This document shows, piece by piece, positions 10,351 through 24,234 of a DNA stretch of 64,000 bases. Position numbers and translations under genes: made by a program. This DNA comes from Rhizoclosmatium globosum. Taxonomy: Eukaryota; Chytridiomycota; Chytridiomycetes; Chytridiales; Chytriomycetaceae. The notes beneath the pieces are model-generated. The model was not told the DNA's origin, did no database searches, and saw only the letters and a program-made list of their open reading frames with translations. Where the stretch lies: the NCBI GenBank assembly GCA_002104985.1, contig MCGO01000093.1, forward strand, positions 62,001 to 126,000, written 5' to 3'. The stretch's first letter is position 1; every line of letters begins with the position of its first letter.

Positions 10351-12413
10351 ATGTCGTTCCGCATCGAACCGCTCGCGTCCCTCGCCGCCCTCGACCAATG
10401 GCAGCCAACAAACCGCGCCAAAGTGCACGCATCGTCAATCAAATTGCGCAATCGGCCGTCGACGCCCGGGCCACGCGTCCTCGTCTGCCACGACATGGCC
10501 AATGGATACAACGACGACGCCTTCTCGCTCGGCTCAATCTCGAAAAAGAACTCGAAAAACTACTCGTTTCAGAACTGGGCCCTCATCGACGACTGGGTCT
10601 ACTTTTCTCACAATCGAATTACAATTCCGCCAAACACTTGGACAAATGCTGCTCACTCAAACGGCGTCTTTGTCTACGCTACCTTAATTACAGAGTGGGA
10701 TGCTTCCGTGCAAGATACTTTGAGGCTCCTGTATGGTCCAGGCTATGATGCCACTCCAATTGTGTCTGTCCCAGATAATGAATCAACGCCGCGAAAGCCT
10801 GAATACCCTGCGTCCTCATTCTCTCCTTATTTCGCGGATAAATTGATTCAATTGGCCGAGTTCTACGGCTTTGACGGCTGGTTTATCAATATTGAATGTG
10901 GTCTTGGAAGTGAAGGAGAGCTGGCATCTTCCCATGCAGCTGCAATGAAGGAATTCCTGCAATATCTTACCTGTAAGCTGAAAGAAACAATTCCCCATGG
11001 GAAAGTACTATGGTACGATTCACTGACGATTCATGGTCAACTGAGGTGGCAGGATAGAGTAAATGATGAAAACAAGCCATTCTTTGATGTATGCGACGGA
11101 ATATTTGTGAATTATACATGGAAGCAGGATTATCCTCGACAAACTGCTGCAGTAGTAGGATCTCGACGCGAGGATGTCTATTATGGCATTGATGTATGGG
11201 GACGGAATACGTTTGGTGGAGGAGGATTCAACGTTCATAAGGTATGCTTTCAGTCTTAGCTATTGGCTTATAAAATCAATAGGCTCTTCGTGAAATTACC
11301 GCTCAAGGACTTTCAACAGCCATCTTTGCTCCAGCCTGGGCCTACGAATTTCTTGGACACGAACTATTCGATGCTGCTGAAAAACGTCTCTGGCACGGCG
11401 AGCCAGCGGGCTTTTTGAACCCACCTTTTCCTCCCCAAGAAGACGATGCAAAACCTTACTCGACTCGCGAAGATCCAACTGACTTGGGATCCGTCTCAGA
11501 TTATATCGAAGTCAGACAAAGTGGAACGCGAGATTACCTTTTCACTGACTTTGATCGTGGATTCGGTTCTTCCTACTCGTTGGCAGGAAAAGTGATTTCA
11601 AACGAAAATTGGTTTAACCTCAGTCGACAATCTCCTACACCGTCGTTTATCACGTCTCAAAGTATCAAAACGTTTTCCGAGATTAAACCAAAGTTGGAAC
11701 CATCTGCCGCTGTGTCACGTTTTAGTCGTTGCGTCAGTGATGCTGAATCTTGGTCTGGCGGTTCCTCCCTCGAAATTAAGCTCCTTCCCGGCAAAACAAG
11801 TGAAAAAGCGTGGACTTACATTCCTATACAACGGATTCGAGTCGAAATTACTCCAACAACTGTTATTCGTTTTCGATACAAGTCTACAATACTGTGTCTC
11901 AGCGCCGTAAGCATTTTCTTCAAGATAAGTGCGGCTGATGGATCTGAAACAATTATTGTTGACTCTGTTGCGATGGTTCACGGAGAGTGGAGTCTATTAG
12001 AAGCGAATGTTAATTCTACGTTAAATTCCTCAAATAGCGGTGAAGCTGGCGCTTTTGTGGCTGAAGTGGGAATCATGATTGGCGATGATGGCATGAGCGG
12101 CTCAATTTGGATAGGTGAATTATATGTTGGCTCAAATCCACAGCAACCGAGTCAATTAGAAATGGAAGATTATATATTCACGGTTATGGATGTGACGAGA
12201 GATGGTTGGGCCAGCATTGGGTGGGATTCGGTGAATGGAAATGAATGCGAACGGTGGGAAGTCTTTGTAGATGATAAATGGCGCGGTTGTGTGTTTGGAT
12301 GCCCTGTGTTTCGAGGAAACTTCAAGAGCAACGCGGTTGTGCACGTTATAGGGATTGATTCGCTTGGGTTTGTTCGCGTTGAAGTTGAGGGAATAGCCAT
12401 GGTGGTGGTCTAA
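10351..12413 (+). CDS. cytosolic endo-beta-N-acetylglucosaminidase, GH85
   Basis: This enzyme (ENGase) cleaves the chitobiose core of N-glycans, releasing free oligosaccharides during glycoprotein turnover. It has 673 residues in two exons (intron 11242-11282, 41 nt). The start MSFRIEPL at 10351 has no signal peptide, in keeping with the cytosolic animal-type enzyme. GH85 features in order: VLVCHDMANGYNDD, WALIDDWVYFSHNRITIPP, HSNGVFVYATLITEW, the active-site strand FYGFDGWFINIECG with its catalytic Asn/Glu pair, LWYDSLTIHGQLRWQ, FFDVCDGIFVNYTW and VYYGIDVWGRNTFGGGGF. The C-terminal half (residues about 380-673) is beta-rich and probably carries accessory sandwich domains. The stop overlaps a downstream ATG (TAATG), though the next gene probably starts further on. 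Confidence 0.93.
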
Positions 12414-12478
12414 TGAAGGATCTCGCTTTTCGTGAAATGAGTAAAATAAAAATATCTTTGTTTACATCTTTTCGCAAA

Positions 12479-13861
12479 ATGTTGAGTGGAAACTGTGCGA
12501 GCTGCGGAACCCTTTCTGATAACCTTGGCCACTGCATTCGCTGCGTTGTGATCGAACTTGAATCCAAGACTTCAAAATTCCTACGAATCCTTCTTCATAG
12601 CGTCTTGGAGTTTATTCCTCTGAAGTATCGCTTGCCTCTTCGTCATGTCTCCAGATCTTGGAACAACAACATCAAATCCATGCCCGTATCTATACTCTAC
12701 GATGTTGAGTTCCTCTTCTGCAACAAAAAACCCGCCGCTTTGCCTTTGTTAAAGTACTTGGTCAACTCCTCCGCCAGGTCGGAACAACCACCTTTCCAAC
12801 TTCAAAGCCCTCTGCACCTCAATGAGCCAATGAACCCGTTTTTCACACCAACGGCAAGCATTTATCATACCAATGAGAAGATTGATTTCGTTAGTCTTCT
12901 AGTTTGGAAGATTCCAACTCAATTTCGTAACCGCGATGAATTTGACACGGCTCTGAAACATGTACTTGAGCATATTGCAGGACTTAATGTGAAGAAAATT
13001 ATATTGCGCGCCAGAGGTACCGACGTGAGATCGACTGAAGATGCTGCGAAAGTTTCAAAAGAGGAGGGAGACAAATGGATGATGGGTTTGTCTACTTTAT
13101 TCCAGATTGACCATTGGAATGTTTGCTACACGACTGGACCCGATGATAATGTGCTGCATTCAGTTGCCGAGAAAGTTATGCTTCGCCGTGCCGATCGAGC
13201 GTTCTGCATCAGCATCGGGCTTCTACTGCAATCAACACCAAATCTCACAACGTTGCTTCTAGATAGGCTACCGAAAGAAGCTACTTCAGTTTTGAATCGT
13301 TTTGTTGAGCCACTTGAAGCAATTCTTCCATACTTGACGAGTTTGAAAAACCTGAATACACTTACGATTAGAGGAATGGAAGGATTCGGCCCCCCAGAAG
13401 CAGAATGGTTGCAGCAGTGTTTGAGTTTGAAGCATCTATGCGTGGATGGGCCGCTGTACCCATTTCCAATATGTATTACACAATTTGTTTCCATGATGAA
13501 GGCTTCGAATTTCCAAAGCTTTGGAATAGGGTGGTCGGAGTTAAACGGAAACGCGGTGGAACAGTGGGTATCAGCAATTCAGCAATGCAAAGACGTCAAG
13601 GAATCATTCCAACAAATCGAGACCCTGTTTCTAAGCTTTCCAGCGTATACCAGCAAGAAACTACTTAAACAAATTGTGTCTTATTTGTTGGTAGAGTTGC
13701 GTGGCCTCAAAAGAGTGTTTGTTAAGGTTTCGGATGTATATTTTCGGAATGGGCCGATCGCACAAAGGCAAAGTCTTACGTTTGGTTCTGTTTTTAAGAA
13801 GCTTGAAAACAAGGGCAGGGAGTTGGGAGTTATCGTGGAATGCAGAAGTGGGATTGAGTGA
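12479..13861 (+). CDS. F-box-like protein with N-terminal CxxC zinc ribbon
   Basis: Single exon of about 460 residues. In-frame ATGs exist at 12413 and 12437, but the start at 12479 is chosen because it begins just before a compact CASCGTLSDNLGHCIRC element, a likely four-Cys zinc site, and avoids overlap with the GH85 stop. Residues about 33-60 (ILLHSVLEFIPLKYRLPLRH, then VSRSWNN) resemble an F-box. The remainder has irregular leucine-rich segments such as NLTTLLLDRLPK and LKNLNTLTIRGMEGF, as in F-box/LRR substrate adaptors of SCF ubiquitin ligases. Substrate unknown. F-box similarity is moderate, so assignment to an SCF complex is an inference. Confidence 0.6.
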   Translation: MLSGNCASCGTLSDNLGHCIRCVVIELESKTSKFLRILLHSVLEFIPLKYRLPLRHVSRSWNNNIKSMPVSILYDVEFLFCNKKPAALPLLKYLVNSSARSEQPPFQLQSPLHLNEPMNPFFTPTASIYHTNEKIDFVSLLVWKIPTQFRNRDEFDTALKHVLEHIAGLNVKKIILRARGTDVRSTEDAAKVSKEEGDKWMMGLSTLFQIDHWNVCYTTGPDDNVLHSVAEKVMLRRADRAFCISIGLLLQSTPNLTTLLLDRLPKEATSVLNRFVEPLEAILPYLTSLKNLNTLTIRGMEGFGPPEAEWLQQCLSLKHLCVDGPLYPFPICITQFVSMMKASNFQSFGIGWSELNGNAVEQWVSAIQQCKDVKESFQQIETLFLSFPAYTSKKLLKQIVSYLLVELRGLKRVFVKVSDVYFRNGPIAQRQSLTFGSVFKKLENKGRELGVIVECRSGIE

Positions 13862-14247
13862 TTTTGGCAATGATTTTGTTAGTGATTTTGGAGGAGAATG
13901 GGAAGCGTTTGAGAAGACGCCTTTGCTGATTTTGCGTATGCAGTAATTGTAATAAAGTGTGAATATTCAGGTATTTCATGTTGGATCTGCTGACTGATGT
14001 GGTGTACCATCAATACGAATTTACCCTCCAACTGCGTTTCTGAATTGGAAATCGAGAAATTCAGTACTTGTTTGTTCGTAATCCAATATAGAGAGGGAAG
14101 GGGGTGCGCTGTGCTCACTGAAAAGAAGTTCACAAAAACGGTCTTTTGGTGGATACCCTCCTACACAGCTTCAGTCACTTGATCTACCGCTACAAACCAG
14201 CGTAGTCCCACACAGCCGAAGTTTTTATAGTCCACATCTATCCCCAA
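13862..14247. other. intergenic spacer and 5' UTR of the HECT ligase gene
   Basis: This 386-bp stretch lies between the stop of the F-box-like gene and the first ATG of the HECT ligase gene, both on the plus strand. It must hold the terminator of the first gene and the promoter of the second. Short open frames on both strands show no family resemblance. I see no tRNA-like or repeat element. Confidence 0.5.
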
Positions 14248-17247
<3,000 letters not shown>

Positions 17248-17343
17248 AGTGAAGTTTGTGCTCTGTCTATTTTGTTGTTACTTTTCTGTGTTTATGCTTT
17301 GTTTTTGTTTGTTTTCAAAAAGGGATTTAGAACTACTTCTGAA

Positions 17344-18679
17344 ATGGAGGCAACACGAGTGACCCGCTTCAACATTGGCGCGCTGAGTCCACGGCTGCGA
17401 CTTGAGCTCAGCCGCGCATCGTTCATCAGCTTCGACTGCGAATTCACAGGACTCGGCGACTCGGCGGCGACGCGGGCCCAGGATTTGCGGGTCCGGTACG
17501 CGGCACTGCGAACAACGGCGACCACGCGCGGGCTTGTTTCGTTTGGCGTCGCCGCTTTTCAACAAGGAAAGGATGACTCAGCGGATGATTCAGCGGCGGC
17601 TTTGGACTTCTGCGTTACTTCAATGGGAAACGTTGTTTTCGAACCAGCTGCTGCAGCCTTTCTCAGCGACCACAACTTTGACTTCAACAAACATTGGAAA
17701 GATGCTGTGCCATTCAAACCAGGGAACGACTCAAGCGATTACTCACTACCAGGGACCCCAAATCAACTCATTCGCGACCTGTTTGTCTATATCCTGTCTT
17801 TAAACGTCCCAATTGTTATTCACAATGGCTTGCTTGACCTCATGTTCATCTATCAATCATTTTACGCGGAATTGCCAGAGGAGCTTGATACTTTTGTGGC
17901 CGATCTTGCTGATATGTTCCCTGCCGGTCTTGTGGACACAAAGTTCGTAGCAGATTACGTGACGCGTGAAAGGGCATCGTTTTTGGGCTACCTGTTCAGA
18001 AAATAGTATGTATTAGTGAGGAAAGAAGATATGATGTATTTGGAATCTCCACCGAAGGATAAACCGAAGTAGTGCAAAGTCAAAATATCAAACACGAAGG
18101 CTGGCTCTCTTGGAAGTTGCAAAGAGACGAGCGAGAGCGATTGAGCTCCATCGCTGTCATACATCTAGAAAACTCGTTAACTTTATTTGTATATAGCGAA
18201 AGGAAGATGCTGAAGTCCTATCACCCCTATTTATCCCTTTCACCAGCCATCCAAGCAAATCCGTCCGTTCCAGCGTCCATCTTACTTCCAAACGGTCAAA
18301 TCAGTGCTACGCTCTCCTTTAAACTTCTCACCAAACTACCAGACACATTGAAATCAAAAAAGACTACCAAGAGAACCAAACAGGCGGAGAAGGATGAGAA
18401 GCGACTGTATTGCGTTCAATATGCTGTGAGTGCTTGTAATTGTTTCATTATTGTCAACTCAGCCATTCTCCTCTTGTCATGCAGTCCCATGGGTATTGCC
18501 CGAACGGCCCTGCCTGCCATAAATCACATGATCTCGACACTATTTTGGATGCGGAAGAGCTGGAAGCGCAATTGAATCAAAGGAAGAAATCAAAGTCATT
18601 GACGGATGGATCAATTGATCCTGTCACAGTACCAACAACAACCAGTACACTGCTTCAGCAACAGCATCAACTGAGCTAA
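17344..18679 (+). CDS. TOE1-like DEDD deadenylase with CCCH zinc finger
   Basis: This is a CAF1/PARN-family 3' exoribonuclease resembling TOE1, which trims oligo(A) tails of small nuclear RNAs. Three exons encode 400 residues (introns 18006-18079 and 18426-18484). Catalytic Asp/Glu residues lie in ISFDCEFTGLG (motif I), VIHNGLLDLMFIYQSFY (motif II) and GLVDTKFVADYV (motif III). The C-terminal finger is split by the second intron: CVQYA, then SHGYCPNGPACHKSHDLD, giving C-x8-C-x5-C-x3-H; the SHD ending is characteristic of TOE1. Residues about 70-95 are Ala/Asp-rich. The first intron begins inside a TAG, so an unspliced reading appears to stop at FRK. A GC-rich first exon contrasts with its neighbours. 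Confidence 0.88.
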
Positions 18680-19707
18680 CACCTATACCAATACAATCCC
18701 AAACACCCTTCCGCCAATCACCCCCTCCTTGTTTGAAACCTACCATTCCGCCTGTTTCGACGCGTACATGACCGGATACGTGTTTTCCGTACAACAGCGA
18801 ATGCATCCGTCCGAAATATTTCTGAGTTTGTAAAGCGCATGGGAACAAACTGTATCTATGGGAAAAGATGTTCCACTCCATATTGTCAAAAGTTCGTTTT
18901 CGCGAACCAGTTTGGAACATCGGCGTAAGAAGAAAGTGTGGAGTGTTAATGGAAGTAGCGGTACCGTGAGTGGCATCGCAAAATAAATTGAATTTGAACT
19001 CAATGTCTTTTTCCGGATGTTTTTGATTCCGTGATCACTGATCCCGAAAATAAGGGCGATAGTCAGTAATTTAAGTGTTGACTAATTCTTTAAAGTCAGC
19101 CTGCTGAATGAATGTTGAAAATCCAGTAGGTGATTATACGAGCTAGCTGATTTAGGCTTCGTTTGGTACGTTCCTATGTCGCACGAATTGAATGAGAGTG
19201 ATGAAACCATGTTGGGTCGGAAGAGGCAGTGCAGATATCAACTTTGGTGCCGAACTTACCGTTCAGTGTCTTGCTTCACTCATTTCGGCAGTATATTCAT
19301 CTTAGCAGGCTCAGCAGTGTATACTAAGATTCAGAGTACTGTGCATGTTGTGAATTGCGCAAACAGGATATCACAACAATTTCAATTGGGTTGGCATTTA
19401 AGGGGCAGCCGAAGAACAGGATATACATATTTATTCACATAAAGACTTCTTTGATAACAATAATGTGTTGCGCAGATGATACATGGCTTTGAAACAGGAA
19501 TTATGGCTTGAGCGATTACTCATTGATTCACATAATCCGCAGCATGCATATGCACTGACAAAGCGGCCAGAGTTGTAGATGAAGGTTGGTTAAATGCTAT
19601 TTTGAGATGCTCAGACGCTTCTGGAAGTAATCATTTTCGGGCACGCGTGGGATGCTAAAGCCATTGGGCACAGGAGTGTCGAACTTTGCAATTTACAACT
19701 CCGGATC
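18680..19707. other. gene-poor spacer, left part
   Basis: About 1 kb after the TOE1-like gene has no convincing gene on either strand. Open frames are short, lack family motifs and overlap each other in different frames; the longest minus-strand ones (18624-18920 and 18740-19003) were considered and rejected. Base composition is AT-rich and no RNA gene or repeat was recognised. Confidence 0.5.
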
Positions 19708-19971
19708 TTAGTCGCCGCTAAACCTCCGCGAGACTCGTAGAAAGTGCCGTCTGGCATCATAGCCGCTTAGACTGTTGCTGCTAAGGTAGCAACGGAGACT
19801 TGACTTGAAGCCACAAAATGCCACCTGAAGTTGTGCTGCAGAACACTCTTTGAGTGATTGATTTGAGTGATCATCTTCGAACATGGACTGTATGTCCAGC
19901 AGGTATTGTTCGGGGCTCAGTGTCAACATATTTGATTGTGGGTTTCCGTCAGGGTGGATTAGTAAAGACAC
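19708..19971 (-). CDS. small hypothetical protein, DARRHFLR family, copy A
   Basis: This 87-residue open frame lies within a gene-poor region. It is listed because a second, related frame lies about 1 kb away on the same strand. Shared features, in order: an N-terminal LSPEQYLLDIQSMF, a variable linker of about 19 residues, FKSSLR followed by YL, and DARRHFLR followed by VSRR near the C-terminus. The tail is basic (Arg-rich). Either the ATG at 19971 or an internal ATG at 19929 (MLTLSPEQ) could be the start; the second matches the other copy better. No known family is recognised. The protein would be cytosolic or nuclear. The case for coding rests only on similarity between the two copies. Confidence 0.45.
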   Translation of the reverse strand: MSLLIHPDGNPQSNMLTLSPEQYLLDIQSMFEDDHSNQSLKECSAAQLQVAFCGFKSSLRCYLSSNSLSGYDARRHFLRVSRRFSGD

Positions 19972-20725
19972 AAAAATGAAACTGTTACACGTTTTTGATC
20001 ACTGCTCAACAACCAGTGGCTCTTAAAGGCCTGGCCCAGAAGGTGAAAAAAATTGTGCTCGGAATCTCCAACGTCGGAGGGTGATACACGGAAGTGATGG
20101 TTGCAAACATCGATTCCTAAGGAAAAAATAACATGCTTCCTTTATACTATAGAATTGTCAAAGCGGGAGAGGAACTCATGCAGATATTACAATAGTTGAC
20201 TGGATAACGTGACCCCCGATCTCCAATGGTGACAAATACTGGTACTTGCCCTATTCTTTTCAACTGAGCCCTCATACATATTAATGCGCTGAATATAAGA
20301 GCTTTATTTCGCTCCGTGTGAGTGAACGAAGGCCTATTTGATGGTACAAGTCGGAGCTCCGCATAACAGGTTGTTGACCAAAAGCTCAATATATAACACT
20401 AGTCGAAGCATGTCGCTGCCCTTCAAAGCTAACAACCAGAGTGGCTTTCTCCCAATGGATCTTATTGTATGGCTTTGTGTTCAGCCATTTTGGTTCTACC
20501 TCCACTATCTGACGTTGTTGACCACCATTCAACTAATAGAAGCAATTGTAACCATATACCTTTACTATCTATACTGAGTTTATTCGATTATCATAAGTAA
20601 AAAGAAGAACAATTAGAGACTTAAAAATAAGGGTATTGAGCAAACATTAGTTGTATCATTAGGAAGCTAGCCATTCGTTTGAGGAGAATTACTTCAATTA
20701 AGTGGGTATAGTAGAGGTACAGGGG
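19972..20725. other. gene-poor spacer between the two DARRHFLR copies
   Basis: This 750-bp stretch holds no supported gene. Open frames on both strands are under 85 codons and show no recognisable motifs. It presumably contains the promoter of copy A and the 3' region of copy B. No obvious direct repeats or target-site duplications bracket the two copies. Confidence 0.4.
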
Positions 20726-21156
20726 TCACTTCCAATTCCGAGTCATGCTCTCGCCTTGTGTCTGATTAGTGTTCGGGTTGATGTCCCACAGCCACGAAAC
20801 CTTTTCCAAGTGAGAGGTGCAAGTTGACAGCATATCACAAAAGGTTGGCTGAGCCGGTTTCAAGTCTGGAGTGTAAAAGGAGTCCTTAAGCTGCTGCTGG
20901 GATTGATGAGCCACACTAGGCTCTATGACAGGTGAGCTGACAACCCTTTGTCTCCCATATCTCCGAGATAGGCGCAAGAAATGACGGCGAGCGTCGAGTC
21001 CTCGCATCCCCTTGCTGCCAAGGTACTTCCTAAGACTTGATTTAAACCCGCCGAATGCGCGGCGAGGTCTGCTGGCAGAGGTGCGTGTGAGCGGTGTGGG
21101 TTCGAGAGAGGGTGGAAGAGTGATTGTGCTTCAAGGAGGAAGTGGTCGGGAGACAT
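20726..21156 (-). pseudogene. small hypothetical protein, DARRHFLR family, copy B, one frame break
   Basis: The N-terminal part starts at 21156 as MSPDHFLLEAQSLF, matching LSPEQYLLDIQSMF of copy A. The C-terminal part is read in another frame as AFGGFKSSLRKYLGSKG, then DARRHFLRLSRRYGRQ, and continues about 60 residues further than copy A with a Gln-rich, Trp-containing tail ending TRNWK. The change of frame falls near 21105-21120, in a CCACCCTCTC run; no intron explains it. The linker length on either side of the break equals that of copy A (about 19 residues), which supports a single-base indel rather than chance. Function unknown. Confidence 0.45.
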
Positions 21157-21762
21157 TTTTCTTGATAGTTGGTTGATGGGTTATTTGGGAGTGAAAGAAT
21201 GCGAAGCAGTTGATTGGGAAGGACTTTTGATTTTTTTAGGGAGAGCCCGGCCTTTGTCTTCATCACCTTATAAAATTTTGCCCGGGTCAAGGCTTTTGTT
21301 CCCGTCATCCGAACCGGCAAATTTGATGATTCTGGTTTGTCACCTGCTCTTCAGACACCGAATAATAAGAAAGTCGCCAGCTGTATGGAAATAATTTCTA
21401 CAGGATTTCTTTACGTTCAAATCCCTCCACAATTTTATGACACCTACCGGTAATTACTTATGAGCACCTGTCCTGTACGTAAGTACGACAAGGCAGCATT
21501 CAAGAATTCTTTGCAAATACTTCATAATGAGTCAGCTACAGACTATAGGCTTGAGGTTTTGGTTGTGGTCACGTTGTTCGCCCCTTACGTCAGGCCATAA
21601 AAATTGGTGGGAAACTGGTGAGGTAATCGTTTTCATTTTGTGTCTTGCGTCTTAAGTTGTCAGTGAAATTCTCAGCAACAGGAAAGCCAATCAAGATTCA
21701 ACAAATACGTTAAAGGTGATATATTAACAGCAATAAACTAATGTCGAGCTAAATAAGAGCCA
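21157..21762. other. spacer between the small ORF pair and the zinc-finger cluster
   Basis: Six hundred bases with no supported coding region. It includes the upstream region of copy B (minus strand) and the 3' end region of the first zinc-finger gene. I see no RNA gene, repeat or element. Confidence 0.4.
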
Positions 21763-24117
21763 TTAACCTTTCGCAATCCCTCTCAGTCCTTTACATCGTC
21801 CCTTAATGTGTCTTTGCAATGCATCGTTCCTTAAAGCGGAGACAATCAGTAATCCTTATTCAACACCTCAGCTAAATGCATACCTTGTAAAAGTCTTTGG
21901 ACACGTTTCACACTTGAAAGTCCCGCCTCCGTGAGTGGTTGTTTCGTGTCTCTTCAAATCATGTTTCCGCAAAAACTGCAAAGTCACAAAAAACGCGTTA
22001 GAAATGCTACGACATCATTTTCGTCCAACTTACCGGCCGTTGACAATGTGTGCAGACATACGGCATAGCTGCAGATCCACCAACAGAACCTCGTTCGATT
22101 TCAGAAGCACGACTGATACTCGAAACCTCTGAATCTAGAGCAGGTATTTTACGACCAAGACTTCCAAACTTTGAGTCCACATCTGTTGTTGAAAAGTCTC
22201 CATCGTCGGAATCGTTTCCTTGTACATCCATACACTCTGCAGTAGTGACTGGAGTTGGTAGAATTGACTGATCAAGCGGAGATGGCGATGGCGGTGATTC
22301 AATGACTTTTGAGAACAAGGATCTTAATAGTAGTACAAGTTAGTTTTCGAGAATGGAGTACGACAGGTTGCAACAAAAAAACTCACTTTCCGCTACCAAG
22401 ACTCAACGCTATCGTGCTCAACCTCTTTTTCAAAGTCGACACGTTACTCTTTTCTTTCATGGCACTTGTCTCAACGTTATTTTGATCTTCACCGCGTTCA
22501 TCGTCGCCATCACTATTTGCTTCTTCCTTCACTTGAGCCGAGGCACCACCTCCAAACAGCGCACTAAGCGGTCTCGACAGCCGTCGCGAAAGCTTTTTCC
22601 GATTATTGTCCATTTCCTCCTCATTGCCTCCACTTTGCTGTTCAACGGTCCCATTATTTCGCGAGAACCATGAAGCCGAGGCATTCAATCCACCCAAGAA
22701 CGAAATCCGTTTCTTCAGTTTCTGTTCCGTCTGTTGTTGCTGTTGAGGTTCTGCGGTCATTGCAGAAACCACAGTTTTGGCTGAAATGTAAGGTCATCAA
22801 TCATCGCGTCCGAATCTTCATCGTCGTTCCCACTATTCCTTCCATACTCGTCGGTGCTGTTACTGGTGGTACCACTGATTGCTGGGGTGGTTGAGAAACC
22901 ACGTGCTCAATTGGAGGCTGAATAAATTGTTGCTGAACAGGGTTTAAGATTTCCGGCGTAATTGCAGCCAAGAGAGTAGGTTCTTGCGGTATCAGGGGTC
23001 GAGAGAGTGATGATTTTCCCGGATGCAGGTTGTCGAGGATTGATGGAATAGAGTGGATATCAGATTGGAATTGCATTGATGTAAAGTCCAGGGATGGTTG
23101 CATTTGTACAGGTGCAGGAGTGGGAGTCAATAGAACAGGTGTGAATGCAGGGTTGATGAAGGTGAATCACTGGAGCTGAATCAGTACCGGTTGAATAGGT
23201 TGTTGAGATATTGCTTCGGCTGCGAGAGTGAGTCTTTGTTCTGGCGTTAGAGAGGCGACTAGAGCTGCTGCTTGGAATGGAATGTTGTGTTGCTGTTGTT
23301 GGTGGATTTGTTGTAGTTGTATTGTTGCAGTTGATGTTGCTGCATCTGTTCCAGCTGCTGTTGTTGATGGAATAGATGAAGTTGTTGCTGCTGTTGTTGT
23401 TGCTGTTGCTGTTCGACTGTGGGAAAGAAGCCCGGCGGAGGTTGATTTAGGGGAGGCCCTTGGAACCCAGCTGAGGGACAGGCATCATTGAGGGAGGGGG
23501 TTGAGTAAAGTCCGGGTATAGTATAGGCTGCATAGCTGGTGGTTGTGGTTGAAGCTGTAGAGGATCCTGTGAGAAAGAAGGCACTTCGAGTTGGTTTGCC
23601 TCCATCTCGGGTCTCTGAAGCATCGCCGAGTCTCCGTCCACATCCGGCCCAAGTTCCAGCGGCTTATCCAGTCCAAACAGTTCGAATCCCCGGCAACGAA
23701 GGGGTCGCTCTTCCTCAGTCGCTGCTTCCTGCCAGGCTCTCGTCGGTCGGAGCAGCCAGACCTTCGCCCCTCCCGAAGCGGCTCCACCTGAGCACTGCCT
23801 CCAAACGAGAAGACCGGCTGCTCGGATGCGGGTACTTCGGCGGCCTGGTTGGCGGTGTGTCCAAGCCCAACTTGAAGAGAGTGAGACTCAGCCCGGCCAA
23901 TCACAACGCCGTCCATCGCTTCGCCGCACTCAAACGAAAGCATTTCATCGCCGAGCTTCGAGTGCCGCACGCTCGGCTCCATCAGGTTCCGGATGAAGTG
24001 GTCCGATTGCGGTTGAGATTGCGGTTCGTTGTCTCCGGCGTCCACCATCATCACTGAGTCTCGCAGCCGCGGGTGCGGTATCATGTTATTGCTGGTGTTG
24101 GTGGGATCGCCATTCAT
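21763..24117 (-). pseudogene. C2H2-C2HC zinc-finger regulator Z1, several frame breaks
   Basis: This is the largest-intron member of a local zinc-finger family. The start at 24117 reads MNGDPTNTSNNMIPHPRL. The middle has a Gln tract (about 23370-23420) and the family motif ALVASLTPEQRLTLAAEAIS near 23215-23275. The last exons encode YVCTHCQRP, intron 21976-22033, FLRKHDLKRHETTTH, then CETCPKTFTR, intron 21830-21883, and NDALQRHIKGRCKG. Finger 1 is a normal C2H2; finger 2 ends H-x4-C. The finger exons and the acidic/Ser-rich exon before them are clean, but the region 22800-23850 needs about five frame changes. It is probably a nuclear DNA-binding protein or its decayed relic. DNA binding is inferred from the fingers alone. 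Confidence 0.6.
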
Positions 24118-24234
24118 AGCTCCGATGCTGCTTGTTTTGGCTTGCCTGATGACCGAATTCGGAAAAAAAAACAAGTGGATAGTTCACCATGAGGGGGAGA
24201 GAAATGAATGCCTTTTACTCATCAATTACGTCAT

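Noticed and set aside
18624..19003. Minus-strand frames after the TOE1-like gene (e.g. CSHALYKLRNISDGCIRCC)
   Set aside because: The Cys spacing suggested a small CHCH-like protein but the pattern does not fit any family, and two frames overlap without a decisive one.
23680..23715. GTTCGAATCCC resembling a tRNA B box
   Set aside because: Flanking bases cannot form the T-arm or acceptor stem, and it lies in the Z1 coding region.
23539..24057. A 172-codon plus-strand frame opposite Z1
   Set aside because: GC-rich antisense shadow of the Z1 N-terminal region; no motif, and the minus strand carries the family features.
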